A stretch of 64,000 nt of DNA from Nocardiopsis terrae (GTDB taxonomy: Bacteria; Actinomycetota; Actinomycetes; Streptosporangiales; Streptosporangiaceae). The DNA lies in NCBI RefSeq assembly GCF_014651695.1, contig NZ_BMXJ01000004.1:413611-477610 (forward strand), given 5' to 3'. The translations under genes and the position numbers were made by a program. Under the pieces are notes generated by a model. It was not told the DNA's origin and searched no databases. It was given only the letters and a program-made list of their open reading frames with translations. Positions within the stretch are counted from its first letter, which is position 1. Every line of letters begins with the position of its first letter. This document shows positions 17,761 through 25,565 of the stretch, piece by piece.

Positions 17761-18238
17761 CTCTGCTAACTCCATCCCCCTCGTTTAGTGCCTCGTCGCG
17801 CGGGTGTAACGCTTGAGAGACCTTCGTTGTGCCCGGTTCGGCCGACGAGTTTCCCGGTGTCGATGAACTGTGCCCCCTCCCGGGTCACTGTTCACAGGTC
17901 AGCAGCATCTTGACGGGGTTTTGACCGGAGGCGGCCAAGGTTCAGCGGCCGCTGCGGGTCGTTCCCTGCCGTACTACCCGACGCCGGGAGCCTCGTAGAC
18001 CTGAAACACGTTTGCTCCCACACACCGGACAAGCGTGGAAAACTCCCCCGGGTACGGGCGAAAATCAAGACATGCCCACGTCAGGAGGGATTCCCTCCGT
18101 GTCCACGCCCGGGGAAGCATACCCACCCCGGGTCTGCGCTCGTGACAGGGGTGGGCGTGTCTTCGGACACGTATAGATACCACGAAGCGCGGCCTTGCGC
18201 AGCTTGGGCCGTCGAGGGCGTTCGGCGTCCCCGCCCCG
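17761..18238. other. 478-bp intergenic region without a recognised gene
   Basis: Lies between the DUF4193 start and the histidine kinase stop (both leftward). A UUCG-capped hairpin (CGTGTC-TTCG-GACACG, 18156-18171) close to the kinase stop could terminate that operon. A GGAGGG/CCCTCC stem lies near 18090. Promoter elements for the DUF4193 gene must lie near 17770-17850. Open frames here have no family resemblance. Confidence 0.5.
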
Positions 18239-19471
18239 CTACCCCGGGGGTACGGGCAGGCACACGGTGACGACCAGACCGCCGCCGGCACGGGGCCAGG
18301 CGGTCACCACGCCCTGGTGCGCGCGGACCACCGAGCGCACGATGGACAGGCCCAGGCCCGCGCTGCGACCCGAACCCACCCGGTCTCCGGAACCGCGGCG
18401 GAACGGCTCGAAGAGCCCTTCGATCTCGTAGGCCGGGATGACCTTGCCCGAGTTCTCCACCTGGACCGCGGGCATGCCCTCGTACATGCCGCTGCGCACG
18501 GTGATCTCGCCTTCCTCGACGTTGTACTTGAGGGCGTTCTCGACGAGGTTGGCGACGAGGCGCTCCAGCAGGACCGGGTCACCGGTCACCGGCCCGGGCC
18601 TCAGGTCCTGGCGCAGCGACAGGCCCGACTTCTCGATGTCTGCGGCGAGCTGGCTGAGCACGGTCCCGGCGACCTCCCCCAGGTCGACCCTGGCCTTGGC
18701 CTCCAGCTCGCGGTCGCTCTTGGCGAGGAAGAGCAGGCCGTCGATGAGGCGTTCGTGGCGGGCGTTGGTTTCCAGCAGGGTCTGCCCGACGGTCTTGAGG
18801 TCCGGTGAGACGTCCGGGGCGCTCAGGGCCACCTCCAGGAGGGTGCGGTTGATCGCCAGCGGCGTACGCAGCTCGTGGGAGGCGTTGGCGACGAAGCGCC
18901 GCTGCCCGTCGAAGGCCCGGTCCAGGCGTTCGAGCATGCCGTCGAAGGTGTCGGCGAGCTCGCGGATCTCGTCGTCCGGCCCGGACAGGGCGATGCGTTC
19001 GTGCAGGGACCGTTCGGAGAGCCTCCTGGCGATCCGGGTGATCTTCTGCAGGGGCGACAGGGCACGGCCGGCCACGACGTACCCCAGGCCCACGGCGAGC
19101 AGGCCCACGAGGAACAGGGCGAGCAGGGAGAACCGGGTGACGTGGGTGAGGACCTGCTCGATGTGGTGGCTGTTCTCGATCAGCTCCGCCGGGCTCTCCT
19201 CGGCCAGGAGCGCGTTGAGAAGGACCGCGATGACCAGGTAGTTGACCAGCACCAGCAGGGAGCCCGCCGCGAAGAACAGCATCCCGTAGATGAGTGTGAG
19301 GCGGGCGCGCAGGCTGAGGTTGTCGGTGAGGCGGTGGACCGTGGCGTGGGCGGAGGAGCGTTCGGCGCCGTCCCCGTCGGGGGCGACGGAGTTCAGGCTG
19401 CGCCAGGTCCCGGTGTCCCCGGGGCGCGTGGGTTCCACCTGCCCTGGCTCTGGGCGCTCCCCCGGTCTCAC
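18239..19471 (-). CDS. cutS: Sensor histidine kinase, CutS-like
   Basis: A 410-residue two-component sensor. Two membrane spans (about 55-90 and 112-135) flank a short extracytoplasmic loop of some 25 residues. A HAMP linker follows, then the H-box RRFVANASHELRTPL, N-box LVANLVENALKYN, and G boxes including GSGRSAGLGLSIV. GTG start overlaps the regulator stop (GTGA), so the pair is co-translated. Gene order with DUF4193, dut and inositol monophosphatase matches Streptomyces cutRS. There are no cysteines in the extracytoplasmic loop, so a thiol-based signal seems unlikely for this protein. The symbol is by synteny and is less certain than the function. Confidence 0.83.
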   Translation of the reverse strand: MRPGERPEPGQVEPTRPGDTGTWRSLNSVAPDGDGAERSSAHATVHRLTDNLSLRARLTLIYGMLFFAAGSLLVLVNYLVIAVLLNALLAEESPAELIENSHHIEQVLTHVTRFSLLALFLVGLLAVGLGYVVAGRALSPLQKITRIARRLSERSLHERIALSGPDDEIRELADTFDGMLERLDRAFDGQRRFVANASHELRTPLAINRTLLEVALSAPDVSPDLKTVGQTLLETNARHERLIDGLLFLAKSDRELEAKARVDLGEVAGTVLSQLAADIEKSGLSLRQDLRPGPVTGDPVLLERLVANLVENALKYNVEEGEITVRSGMYEGMPAVQVENSGKVIPAYEIEGLFEPFRRGSGDRVGSGRSAGLGLSIVRSVVRAHQGVVTAWPRAGGGLVVTVCLPVPPG

Positions 19472-20121
19472 AAGCGGTACCCCGCCCCCGGAACGGTCTG
19501 GATGACCGGCGGATCGCCGAGCTTCTTGCGCAGGGTCATGACGGTGACCCTGACGACGTTGGTGAAGGGGTCGGCGTTCTCGTCCCAGGCCTTCTCCAGG
19601 AGCCCCTCGGCGCTGACCACGGTCCCCCGGGCGCGCATGAGCACCTGGAGGACGGCGAACTCCTTGGGGGTGAGCGAGACCTCGCGGCCGTCGCGGCGCA
19701 CCAGGTGGTTGGCCGGGTCCAGGGTGATGCCGCCCCGTTCCAGCACCGGTGGCAGCGGGGGTGCCGAACGGCGGCCCAGGGCGTGCACACGGGCGATGAG
19801 TTCGGCGAAGGCGAAGGGTTTGGCCAGGTAGTCGTCGGCTCCGATGGTGAGGCCCTCGACCTTGTCCTGGACCCCGTCGGAGGCGGTGAGCATCAGGATG
19901 CGGCCGTTGTAGCTCTCGTTGACCAGGGAGCGGGCTACGTCGTCGCCGTGGACTCCGGGAAGGTCCCGGTCGAGGACGACGACGTCGTACTCGTTGACCG
20001 CGGTGTGCTCCAGGGCGGTGTCCCCGTCGTAGACGACGTCCACCGCCATGGACTCCCGTCGCAGTCCGACCGCCACCGCGTCGGCCAGGACCCGTTCGTC
20101 TTCGACCACGAGTACGCGCAA
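19468..20121 (-). CDS. cutR: OmpR-family response regulator, CutR-like
   Basis: A 217-residue regulator. Receiver domain starts MRVLVVEDERVLADAV; the phosphorylation site is in VVVLDRDLPGVHGDD (Asp about 51), and the conserved lysine is DDYLAKPFAF. A winged-helix DNA-binding domain carries LTPKEFAVLQVLM and ends VIQTVPGAGYRL. Start is a TTG at 20121 with AAGGA before it. Just upstream on the same strand is a hairpin followed by T5, so transcript entering from further upstream may be attenuated. Partner of the overlapping kinase gene. Confidence 0.9.
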   Translation of the reverse strand: MRVLVVEDERVLADAVAVGLRRESMAVDVVYDGDTALEHTAVNEYDVVVLDRDLPGVHGDDVARSLVNESYNGRILMLTASDGVQDKVEGLTIGADDYLAKPFAFAELIARVHALGRRSAPPLPPVLERGGITLDPANHLVRRDGREVSLTPKEFAVLQVLMRARGTVVSAEGLLEKAWDENADPFTNVVRVTVMTLRKKLGDPPVIQTVPGAGYRL

Positions 20122-20150
20122 CGTTGTCCTTCTAGAGCATCGGTGTCTGG

Positions 20151-20201
20151 AAACAAAAAGGGGGCCGCTGCCGGCGCATCCCCCAACACACCGGCAGCGG
20201 C
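20151..20201 (-). terminator. Intrinsic terminator or attenuator upstream of the response regulator
   Basis: Read leftward, an 11-bp perfect stem (GCCGCTGCCGG and its complement) with a 16-base loop is followed by CCCC then TTTTTGTTT. This is one of the few classical U-tract terminators in the window. It lies only 30 bases before the TTG start of the regulator. Confidence 0.6.
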
Positions 20202-20463
20202 GTTCTTGGTCCCGGCCGCGTCAACCGTTCTTTCACAGTGGAGGTAAGGAGACGGTAAACCCGCCGGGAACTCCGGGGGGAGTCCCGCTCTCCTCGCTCC
20301 GTGTGACACGGGCGCTGGGCCGGGAGCTTCACAGCTCCCTCTGAGCGCGGGGCGGCCGTCGCCGACGAATCCCCCAACCGTCGGCGACGGCTCAACCCCG
20401 CACATCTCAAATCTGACAGATCAAGAATAAGGAACGAGTAAGCAGAAGCCCCATTCGGGAAAT

Positions 20464-20482
20464 GTGTCTTGAGACACTTTTT
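20464..20482 (+). terminator. Small rightward terminator
   Basis: GTGTC-TTGA-GACAC stem-loop followed directly by TTTTT. It would end any rightward transcript covering hairpins A and B. Confidence 0.5.
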
Positions 20483-20631
20483 CCTGCCGCTTGCCGGAAC
20501 CGCCCGGGGGACACCGGTGGCGGCGCCCCCCGATGGGGCACCACCCCGCCGACGGGCCCTTTTCCATCCTGCGGAAGGGGCCCCCGCGGCCGGCTACCGT
20601 CACGGAAGGATCACGCGCGGGGGGCGGGGGT

Positions 20632-20658
20632 TTGACGCGGATCACAGTGCGGTAGAGG
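20632..20658 (+). promoter_or_regulatory. Possible promoter of the 54-residue protein gene
   Basis: TTGACG (20632-20637) and TAGAGG (20653-20658) with a 15-base spacer lie upstream of the small gene at 20823. The spacer is short and the -10 is imperfect. Confidence 0.3.
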
Positions 20659-20822
20659 TAGGAGACGCACGCGTGGAAACCGGGGTACCGTCCCGGACCG
20701 CGACGAGCATGCATGTCACAGGGTCGTGACGACTTCGGTTCGTGCCCACGCGCAGGCGTGCGCACAAGGATGCACACCGGGGCACTGACCGTGTCCCGGT
20801 GCCTACCCCTGGAAGAGGTGCA

Positions 20823-20987
20823 ATGGGCGAGTTCATGGCGGAGATCAAGGTCCGTATCAACGAGACCTACCGGTCACTCCAGTCGGCGCAGGCCGCCGGG
20901 GACGACTTCCTTGCCGACACCCATGCGTCGGAGCTCGAGGATCTCTACCGCATCGCGGCTCGCAACGGCGTCGACGCCCACTCCTGA
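20823..20987 (+). CDS. Conserved small protein, 54 residues
   Basis: Begins MGEFMAEIKVRINETYRSL and ends LEDLYRIAARNGVDAHS. It is entirely polar and helical in character, probably one helical hairpin. GGAAGAGG five bases before the ATG supports the start. Similar short MGEFM-type proteins occur next to these genes in other actinomycetes, as far as I recall. Function unknown. It is followed by a strong terminator. Confidence 0.65.
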   Translation: MGEFMAEIKVRINETYRSLQSAQAAGDDFLADTHASELEDLYRIAARNGVDAHS

Positions 20988-21092
20988 CCGGAGCGGCCGA
21001 CGCGGTTCCCGCCCCCGAGGGGCCGGGGACGCACAGCAACAGCATCGGGGCGGGCGGACAACCTCCGGGTGTCCGACCCCGCCTCTCCCCCG

Positions 21093-21117
21093 CCCCGGGC
21101 ACCGTGTGTGCCCGGGG
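21093..21117. terminator. Terminator hairpin
   Basis: Perfect 10-bp stem CCCCGGGCAC/GTGCCCGGGG with a 5-base loop, followed by TTCC, between convergent genes. Confidence 0.6.
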
Positions 21118-21152
21118 TTCCGTGTACCCGGGGCCGCGCGTGCGGACCCCGC

Positions 21153-21965
21153 TCAGCCGTCGGTGTCGGCTCCGAGCGGTGCCAGGAGGGCGTCGAGCTC
21201 CTCGTAGAGGCCGGGGCGGGCGACGATCACCAGGTCGTTGCTGGGCGGGCCGCCGTGCAGGCCGCCCACCCGCAGCCCGGCCTCACTGGCCACCAGCCCC
21301 GGCGCGGCCCAGTCCCAGATGTGCAGTCCGCGCTCGTAGTAGGCGTTGTAGCGCCCGGTGGCCATGCCGGTGATGTCGACCGCGGCGGAGCCGCCCCGGC
21401 GGATGTCACGGATGTGCTGGACCACCCCGGTGAGGACCCTGGCCTGCTGGAGCCGGCGTTCGGGCAGGTAGCCGAAGCCGGTGGCGACCAGGGCCCGGTC
21501 CAGCGGGACCCGGTCCGGTGCGCGCAGGGTACGGCCGTCGAGCCGGGACCCGCCGCCCAGGACCGCGTCGAACATCTGCCCGTGGACGGGCAGGTGGACC
21601 GCGGCGGCCACGACCACCCCGTCGACCTCCGCGCCGATGGCCACGCCCCAGTCGGGGCTGCCGTACAGGTAGTTGACGGTGCCGTCGATGGGGTCGACGA
21701 CCCAGCGCACCCCGCTGGTGCCCTCGGCCCCGCCGCCCTCCTCACCGAGGATCGCGTCGTGGGGTCGGGCCGCGAGCAGACGCTCCCGGATCAGGTCCTC
21801 GGTGGCCCGGTCCATCTCGGTGACGACGTCGGTGGGGCTGGACTTGGTGTCCAGGACGGTGATGCCCTCCTGCCCCTTGGCCGCGAGTTCACCGGCCTCC
21901 GCCGCCACGGCGACGGCGAGGTCCCGCAGCTTCTCCGGGTCGTGTGGGGACTGGATGGTGGTCAC
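21153..21965 (-). CDS. Inositol monophosphatase family protein
   Basis: A 270-residue metal-dependent phosphatase. Metal-site motifs are LGEEGGG (about 93), WVVDPIDGTVNYLYG (about 105) and HIWDWAAPGLVASEAG (about 225). These enzymes remove phosphate from inositol-1-phosphate or related sugars; in actinobacteria this can feed mycothiol or phosphatidylinositol synthesis. Start GTG at 21965 follows AGGAGGGCAACA. The neighbourhood (ferrochelatase, CutRS-like pair) is conserved. Substrate specificity is uncertain; histidinol-phosphatase or NADP phosphatase activity occurs in the same superfamily. Confidence 0.87.
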   Translation of the reverse strand: MTTIQSPHDPEKLRDLAVAVAAEAGELAAKGQEGITVLDTKSSPTDVVTEMDRATEDLIRERLLAARPHDAILGEEGGGAEGTSGVRWVVDPIDGTVNYLYGSPDWGVAIGAEVDGVVVAAAVHLPVHGQMFDAVLGGGSRLDGRTLRAPDRVPLDRALVATGFGYLPERRLQQARVLTGVVQHIRDIRRGGSAAVDITGMATGRYNAYYERGLHIWDWAAPGLVASEAGLRVGGLHGGPPSNDLVIVARPGLYEELDALLAPLGADTDG

Positions 21966-22071
21966 TGTTGCCCTCCTGCTCGTGGCCCTCCGGACGCGTG
22001 TGCCCGGATGATTCCGCCACCGAACTCTACGTGGAGCCCGCTGCCGCCCACGGAGCAGGGCGAACGCGACG

Positions 22072-22100
22072 GGGGCCCGGCACGCGCGGTGCCGGGCCCC
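22072..22100 (-). terminator. Terminator after the S9 peptidase gene
   Basis: Perfect 12-bp stem GGGGCCCGGCAC/GTGCCGGGCCCC around a 5-base loop, 17 bases downstream of the leftward S9 peptidase stop. Confidence 0.65.
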
Positions 22101-22117
22101 TCCCCCGGTTCGGACCC

Positions 22118-24160
22118 CTAGAGCAGCTCGGGCCTGGTCCACTCCTTGCCGTGGACGTGGTGGTCCAGGAAGGCGAAGACCGTCTCGTACCAGACCTGGG
22201 CGTTGCCGGGCGTCAGGATCCAGTGGTTCTCGTCCGGGAAGTACAGGAACTTGGCGTCGACCTCGTGCAGGAGGAGGTCGCGCCACAGGCGCAGGCCCTC
22301 CCCGATCGGCACCCGGTAGTCCTTGTCGCCGTGGATGACGAGCATGGGGGTGCGGATCCTGTCGGCGTGCAGGTGCGGTGAGTTGAGCTGGTAGCGCTCC
22401 GGCTGGGCCAGCGGGGTGCCGAACTCGCTCTCCCACACCGGCGGGTAGTCGGTGGTTCCGCTGAACCCGTCCAGCTGCCACAGGGAGGCGTGCGAGATGA
22501 TCGCGCTGAACCGGTCGGTGTGCCCGGCGATCCAGTTGGCCATGTAGCCGCCGAAGGAGCCGCCCATCATGGCGGTGCGCTCGGCGTCGATGTCCTCGCG
22601 GGCCTCGGCGGCGTCGGTGATCGCCATGACGTCGGCGTGCGTGCGCGGGCCCCACCGGCCCCAGGCGCGGCGGAGCATGTCCTGGCCGTAGCCGGTGGAC
22701 AGGGCGGGGTCCGGGAGCAGGACGGCGTAGCCGCGGGCGGCCAGCAGCCACGGGTTCCAACGCCAGGACCACCCGTTGAAGCTCATGTAGGGGCCTCCGT
22801 GGACCCAGAGCATGAGCGGTGCGGGCGAGGCGGCGGAGGCCTCCTCGGGCAACACCAGCCAGGACCGGATCCGGGTGCCGTCGTCGGCGGTGGTCTCGAT
22901 CTCGGTGAGGGTGCCCGGCATGGTCAGCTCGGAGCCGGGGGTGCGCAGGTACTCGGGCTGGCCGTCGGTGGCGTCGGCGGCCAGGCGCACGGGGGCGGGC
23001 GGGGCGTCCCAGGCGTCGCGCAGCGCGTAGACGTGGCGGCCGTCGGGAGACGGGTTCAGCTCGCTGTAGGCACCGTGGTCCCCGGTGACCCGGGTGAGGG
23101 CGCCGGTGGCCACGTCCAGGCGGAAGACCGGGCGGCGGCCGTTCTCGTCCGCGACGAGGAAGACCGTGCCGGAGTCGGCCGACCAGGCGTAACCGCGGGG
23201 CCAGAGTTCGTGGTCGGGCAGCAGGTCGCGGCCCTGGCCGGTGGCGAGGTCGGTGAGCCACAGCGTGGCGTTGCGGGGCTCTCCGTCGTAGCTGCCCTCG
23301 TCATCGGCGAAGACCAGGGCCCTGGCGCCGTCCGGGGAGACCAGGGGGTTGCCGAAGTCGAACCGGGCGTCGGGGCCGCCGGCGACGGTGCGCCGCTCGC
23401 CGGTGGCCGTGTCCACGGCGACGACCTCGTCCCGGCGGGCACCGCGGGAGGTGGGCACCGACCAGGTGGTGAGCAGGGTGGACCCGTCGGGGGTCAGTTC
23501 CGGGGAGGCACCGAGAAGGGACAGGCCGGCGTCACCGGTGAGGTCCTTGGGCTCACCGAGGCGGGCGTCCTCGTCCTCGGGCGGGGCGGCCGTGAAGATC
23601 CGCGGGTGGTCCGGACCGATGTCACTGTCCCAGGAGCGCACGGGCAGGGCCTCGTGCAGGATCGCGGTGACCCCGGCCTCCTCACGGGCCTTTCTGGCCT
23701 CCGTGTCTGCCTCGGCGTCCTCGGCACCGGGGTGCGCCCTTCCGGTGAAGGCGACCAGTCCGGAGTCACGGGCGACGGCGAAGGCGCCGATGCCCCCGGG
23801 GCGGGAGGCGACCTGGCGGGCCTCGCCGCCGTCCGCGGGCAGCAGCCAGAGTGCGGCCTTGGGCTTGTCCTCGGGCTTGGCCTCGGGATCGACGCGTGCG
23901 GTGCTGAAGAGCACCGAGCCGTCGGGAAGGAACTCGGCGCCGGACTCGCCCTTGGTGGAACGGGTCAGCCGCCGGGGAGCGCGCCCGCCCTCGGATTCGG
24001 GGGCGGTGTCGATCTCCCACAGAGCGCTGCGGAAGGACTTGGAGTCGGGGGCGATGTCGCTCACGGGCGCGATGAGGCGGGTGCCGTCCGGAGACAGGCG
24101 CAGCCCGTTCACTCGGCGCAGGCGGACGTACTCCGGCAGTTCATACCAGGAACGAACCAA
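22118..24160 (-). CDS. S9 family prolyl oligopeptidase-like peptidase
   Basis: A 680-residue two-domain serine peptidase. Residues 1 to about 420 form a WD40-like beta-propeller (repeated LSPDGTRL, LTPDGSTLL, SPDGARALVF). The C-terminal alpha/beta hydrolase domain has the oxyanion region LWVHGGPYMSFNG, nucleophile GGSFGGYMANW, aspartate VIHGDKDYRVPIGEG and histidine DENHWILTPGN. No signal peptide, so likely cytoplasmic, cleaving short peptides. The TTG start at 24160 follows CAGGAGA at good spacing; no in-frame ATG or GTG fits better. A 26-bp perfect palindrome covers its probable promoter. Confidence 0.87.
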   Translation of the reverse strand: MVRSWYELPEYVRLRRVNGLRLSPDGTRLIAPVSDIAPDSKSFRSALWEIDTAPESEGGRAPRRLTRSTKGESGAEFLPDGSVLFSTARVDPEAKPEDKPKAALWLLPADGGEARQVASRPGGIGAFAVARDSGLVAFTGRAHPGAEDAEADTEARKAREEAGVTAILHEALPVRSWDSDIGPDHPRIFTAAPPEDEDARLGEPKDLTGDAGLSLLGASPELTPDGSTLLTTWSVPTSRGARRDEVVAVDTATGERRTVAGGPDARFDFGNPLVSPDGARALVFADDEGSYDGEPRNATLWLTDLATGQGRDLLPDHELWPRGYAWSADSGTVFLVADENGRRPVFRLDVATGALTRVTGDHGAYSELNPSPDGRHVYALRDAWDAPPAPVRLAADATDGQPEYLRTPGSELTMPGTLTEIETTADDGTRIRSWLVLPEEASAASPAPLMLWVHGGPYMSFNGWSWRWNPWLLAARGYAVLLPDPALSTGYGQDMLRRAWGRWGPRTHADVMAITDAAEAREDIDAERTAMMGGSFGGYMANWIAGHTDRFSAIISHASLWQLDGFSGTTDYPPVWESEFGTPLAQPERYQLNSPHLHADRIRTPMLVIHGDKDYRVPIGEGLRLWRDLLLHEVDAKFLYFPDENHWILTPGNAQVWYETVFAFLDHHVHGKEWTRPELL

Positions 24161-24200
24161 GACAAAATCTCCTGAAACCGTCGACTTGTGGTCTGACCCG

Positions 24201-24235
24201 ACCCTATCGGCCGCGGTGACCCGGGTCACCGCGGC
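24201..24235 (-). promoter_or_regulatory. Promoter with 26-bp perfect palindrome, S9 peptidase gene
   Basis: Palindrome at 24210-24235, half-site GCCGCGGTGACCC. On the minus strand a TAGGGT -10 (24201-24206) lies immediately downstream, so the palindrome occupies the -10/-35 spacer and the -35 position. Strong operator candidate. A second, 15-bp palindrome with GTCAAC/GTTGAC arms lies at 24257-24271. Confidence 0.5.
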
Positions 24236-24360
24236 ATCTCTCGCACCTCAGAGGGCGTCAACAATGTTGACAAGTCTTGCACTCAAGAGCGTGTCCCGCC
24301 CGGATCCCCCGGAGAGCGGGGACCGGGTCACCGCCCGTCCCGGCGATCGCACCAGGGCCC

Positions 24361-24394
24361 GCACCGGCGGGACGCCCCCGTGTCCCGCCGGTGC
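24361..24394 (-). terminator. Terminator after the ferrochelatase gene
   Basis: Perfect 13-bp stem GCACCGGCGGGAC/GTCCCGCCGGTGC with an 8-base loop, seven bases past the leftward ferrochelatase stop. Confidence 0.65.
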
Positions 24395-24401
24395 GGTCCG
24401 G

Positions 24402-25442
24402 TCAGCGCTGCTTGCAGCACTGACCGCTCCCCCCGGCGCAACGCGGCAGGGAGGTGAGCCGCTGCTCCGCTGCCCGGCCGGTGTACTCGTGCACCAGTTC
24501 GGTCACCATGGACACGAACGCGGGGTGCGTGCCCGGGCTGAGCGCGCGCTCGTAGCCGATGCCGAGCTTCTCGGCGGTCTCGCGGGCCTCCACGTCGAGG
24601 TCGAACTTGACCTCCATGTGGTCGGAGACGAACCCGTGCGGGACGACCACCACGGCGGGGACGCCCTCCCCGGCGAGCTGCTCCATCCGGTCGTTGACGT
24701 CGGGCTCCAGCCAGGGCTGGCTCGGCGGACCGCTGCGGCTCTGGTAGACGAGCTCGTAGGGGTACTCCCGGTCGAGGCGCCCGACCACCAGGCGGGCCAC
24801 CTCCGCGAGCTGGGCCCCGTAGGCGCCCTCGGGTCCCAGGTCCTGGTCCGGACCGCCGCTGGCCTCGGCCATGGCGGTGGGGATGGAGTGCGCGGAGAAC
24901 AGCAGGCGCACACCCTCGCGCTGCTCCTCGGGGAGCCTGTCCAGACAGGCCTGGGCGTGCTCCGCCAGGGGTCCGACGAACCCGGGGTGATCGTAGAAGG
25001 GGCGGATCAGGTCGACCTCGGGAGCGTCCTCGCCCAGCGCGGCACGGGCGCGCTCGATGTCCTCGCGGTAGGCGGTCCGGCTGGACCAGTTGCAGTAGGC
25101 GGAGGTGGGCAGCGCCAGCACCCGGCGGACCCCGTCCTCCCTCATCCTCGCGAGGGTGTCGGTGAGCATCGGCTCCCAGAACCGGTTGCCCCAGTAGACC
25201 GGCAGGTCGACGCCGTTGGCGTCGAAGTCGGCGGTGACCGCGGCGAGCAGGTCCCGGCACTGCTGGTTGATCGGGCTCACTCCACCGAAGAGGAAGTAGT
25301 GCTCACCGACCTCCGCCAACCTTTCGCGGGGGATGTTGCGCCCGCGGGTGACGTTCTCCAGGAACGGGATGACCTCGTCCTCGCCCTCCGGGCCACCGAA
25401 GGAGATCAGCAGAAACGCGTCGTAAGGCCTCATGGAACTCAT
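24402..25442 (-). CDS. cpfC: Coproporphyrin III ferrochelatase
   Basis: A 346-residue ferrochelatase that inserts ferrous iron into coproporphyrin III in the actinobacterial heme pathway. The N-terminus reads YDAFLLISFGGPEG; the active-site histidine lies in LLFSAHSIPTAMAE; the metal region includes VVPHGFVSDHMEV. Cysteines in SAYCNWSSR and the tail PRCAGGSGQCCKQR match the [2Fe-2S] ligand pattern of actinobacterial enzymes. ATG at 25442 follows GGGGAG; an in-frame ATG lies nine bases inside. Older name hemH. Confidence 0.92.
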   Translation of the reverse strand: MSSMRPYDAFLLISFGGPEGEDEVIPFLENVTRGRNIPRERLAEVGEHYFLFGGVSPINQQCRDLLAAVTADFDANGVDLPVYWGNRFWEPMLTDTLARMREDGVRRVLALPTSAYCNWSSRTAYREDIERARAALGEDAPEVDLIRPFYDHPGFVGPLAEHAQACLDRLPEEQREGVRLLFSAHSIPTAMAEASGGPDQDLGPEGAYGAQLAEVARLVVGRLDREYPYELVYQSRSGPPSQPWLEPDVNDRMEQLAGEGVPAVVVVPHGFVSDHMEVKFDLDVEARETAEKLGIGYERALSPGTHPAFVSMVTELVHEYTGRAAEQRLTSLPRCAGGSGQCCKQR

Positions 25443-25508
25443 GAAACCAGCTCCCCGGGACCGGCCTGATCCGCCCCCGCCCCTCGTCGTGGAACTTTCA
25501 CGTCTTGC

Positions 25509-25559
25509 GTGACCAGGGACACTCTTCCTCTGGTCACACAAGTGACTGATCGGTAATGT
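25509..25559 (+). promoter_or_regulatory. Operator-promoter of the lactone oxidase gene
   Basis: Inverted repeat GTGACCAG-N13-CTGGTCAC (25509-25516, 25530-25537). The right arm covers the -35 position (TGGTCA, 25531-25536). TAATGT (25554-25559) is the -10, spaced 17 bases from it and six bases before the ATG at 25566, so the mRNA is probably leaderless. Confidence 0.55.
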
Positions 25560-25565
25560 CACCGC

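Larger units (their letters stand above)
20122..20822. other. 700-bp structured intergenic region
   Basis: No protein gene is supported. It holds hairpin A (arms 20164-20174/20191-20201), hairpin B (arms 20355-20367/20379-20391), a GGGAGCT/AGCTCCC stem near 20322-20339, a relatively AT-rich stretch at 20400-20480, and terminator-like hairpins on both strands. The loops of A and B share ATCCCCCAA although their stems differ. This pattern resembles a structured 5' leader of the regulator (minus strand) or a small RNA with C-rich loops (plus strand). Confidence 0.5.

Noticed and set aside
17974-18291. 105-codon minus-strand ORF between the kinase and DUF4193 genes
   Set aside because: It overlaps the kinase end, has no recognisable motif and has irregular third-position composition.
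20151-20482. Definite annotation as a 6C small RNA
   Set aside because: The loops have five rather than six or more cytosines in a row and the hairpins are about 150 bases apart, much wider than the known motif. Reported only as a structured region.
24257-24290. HspR (HAIR) or CIRCE heat-shock operator near GTTGACA and ACTCAAG
   Set aside because: Only half-sites match and the spacing is off by a base. No heat-shock gene is adjacent.
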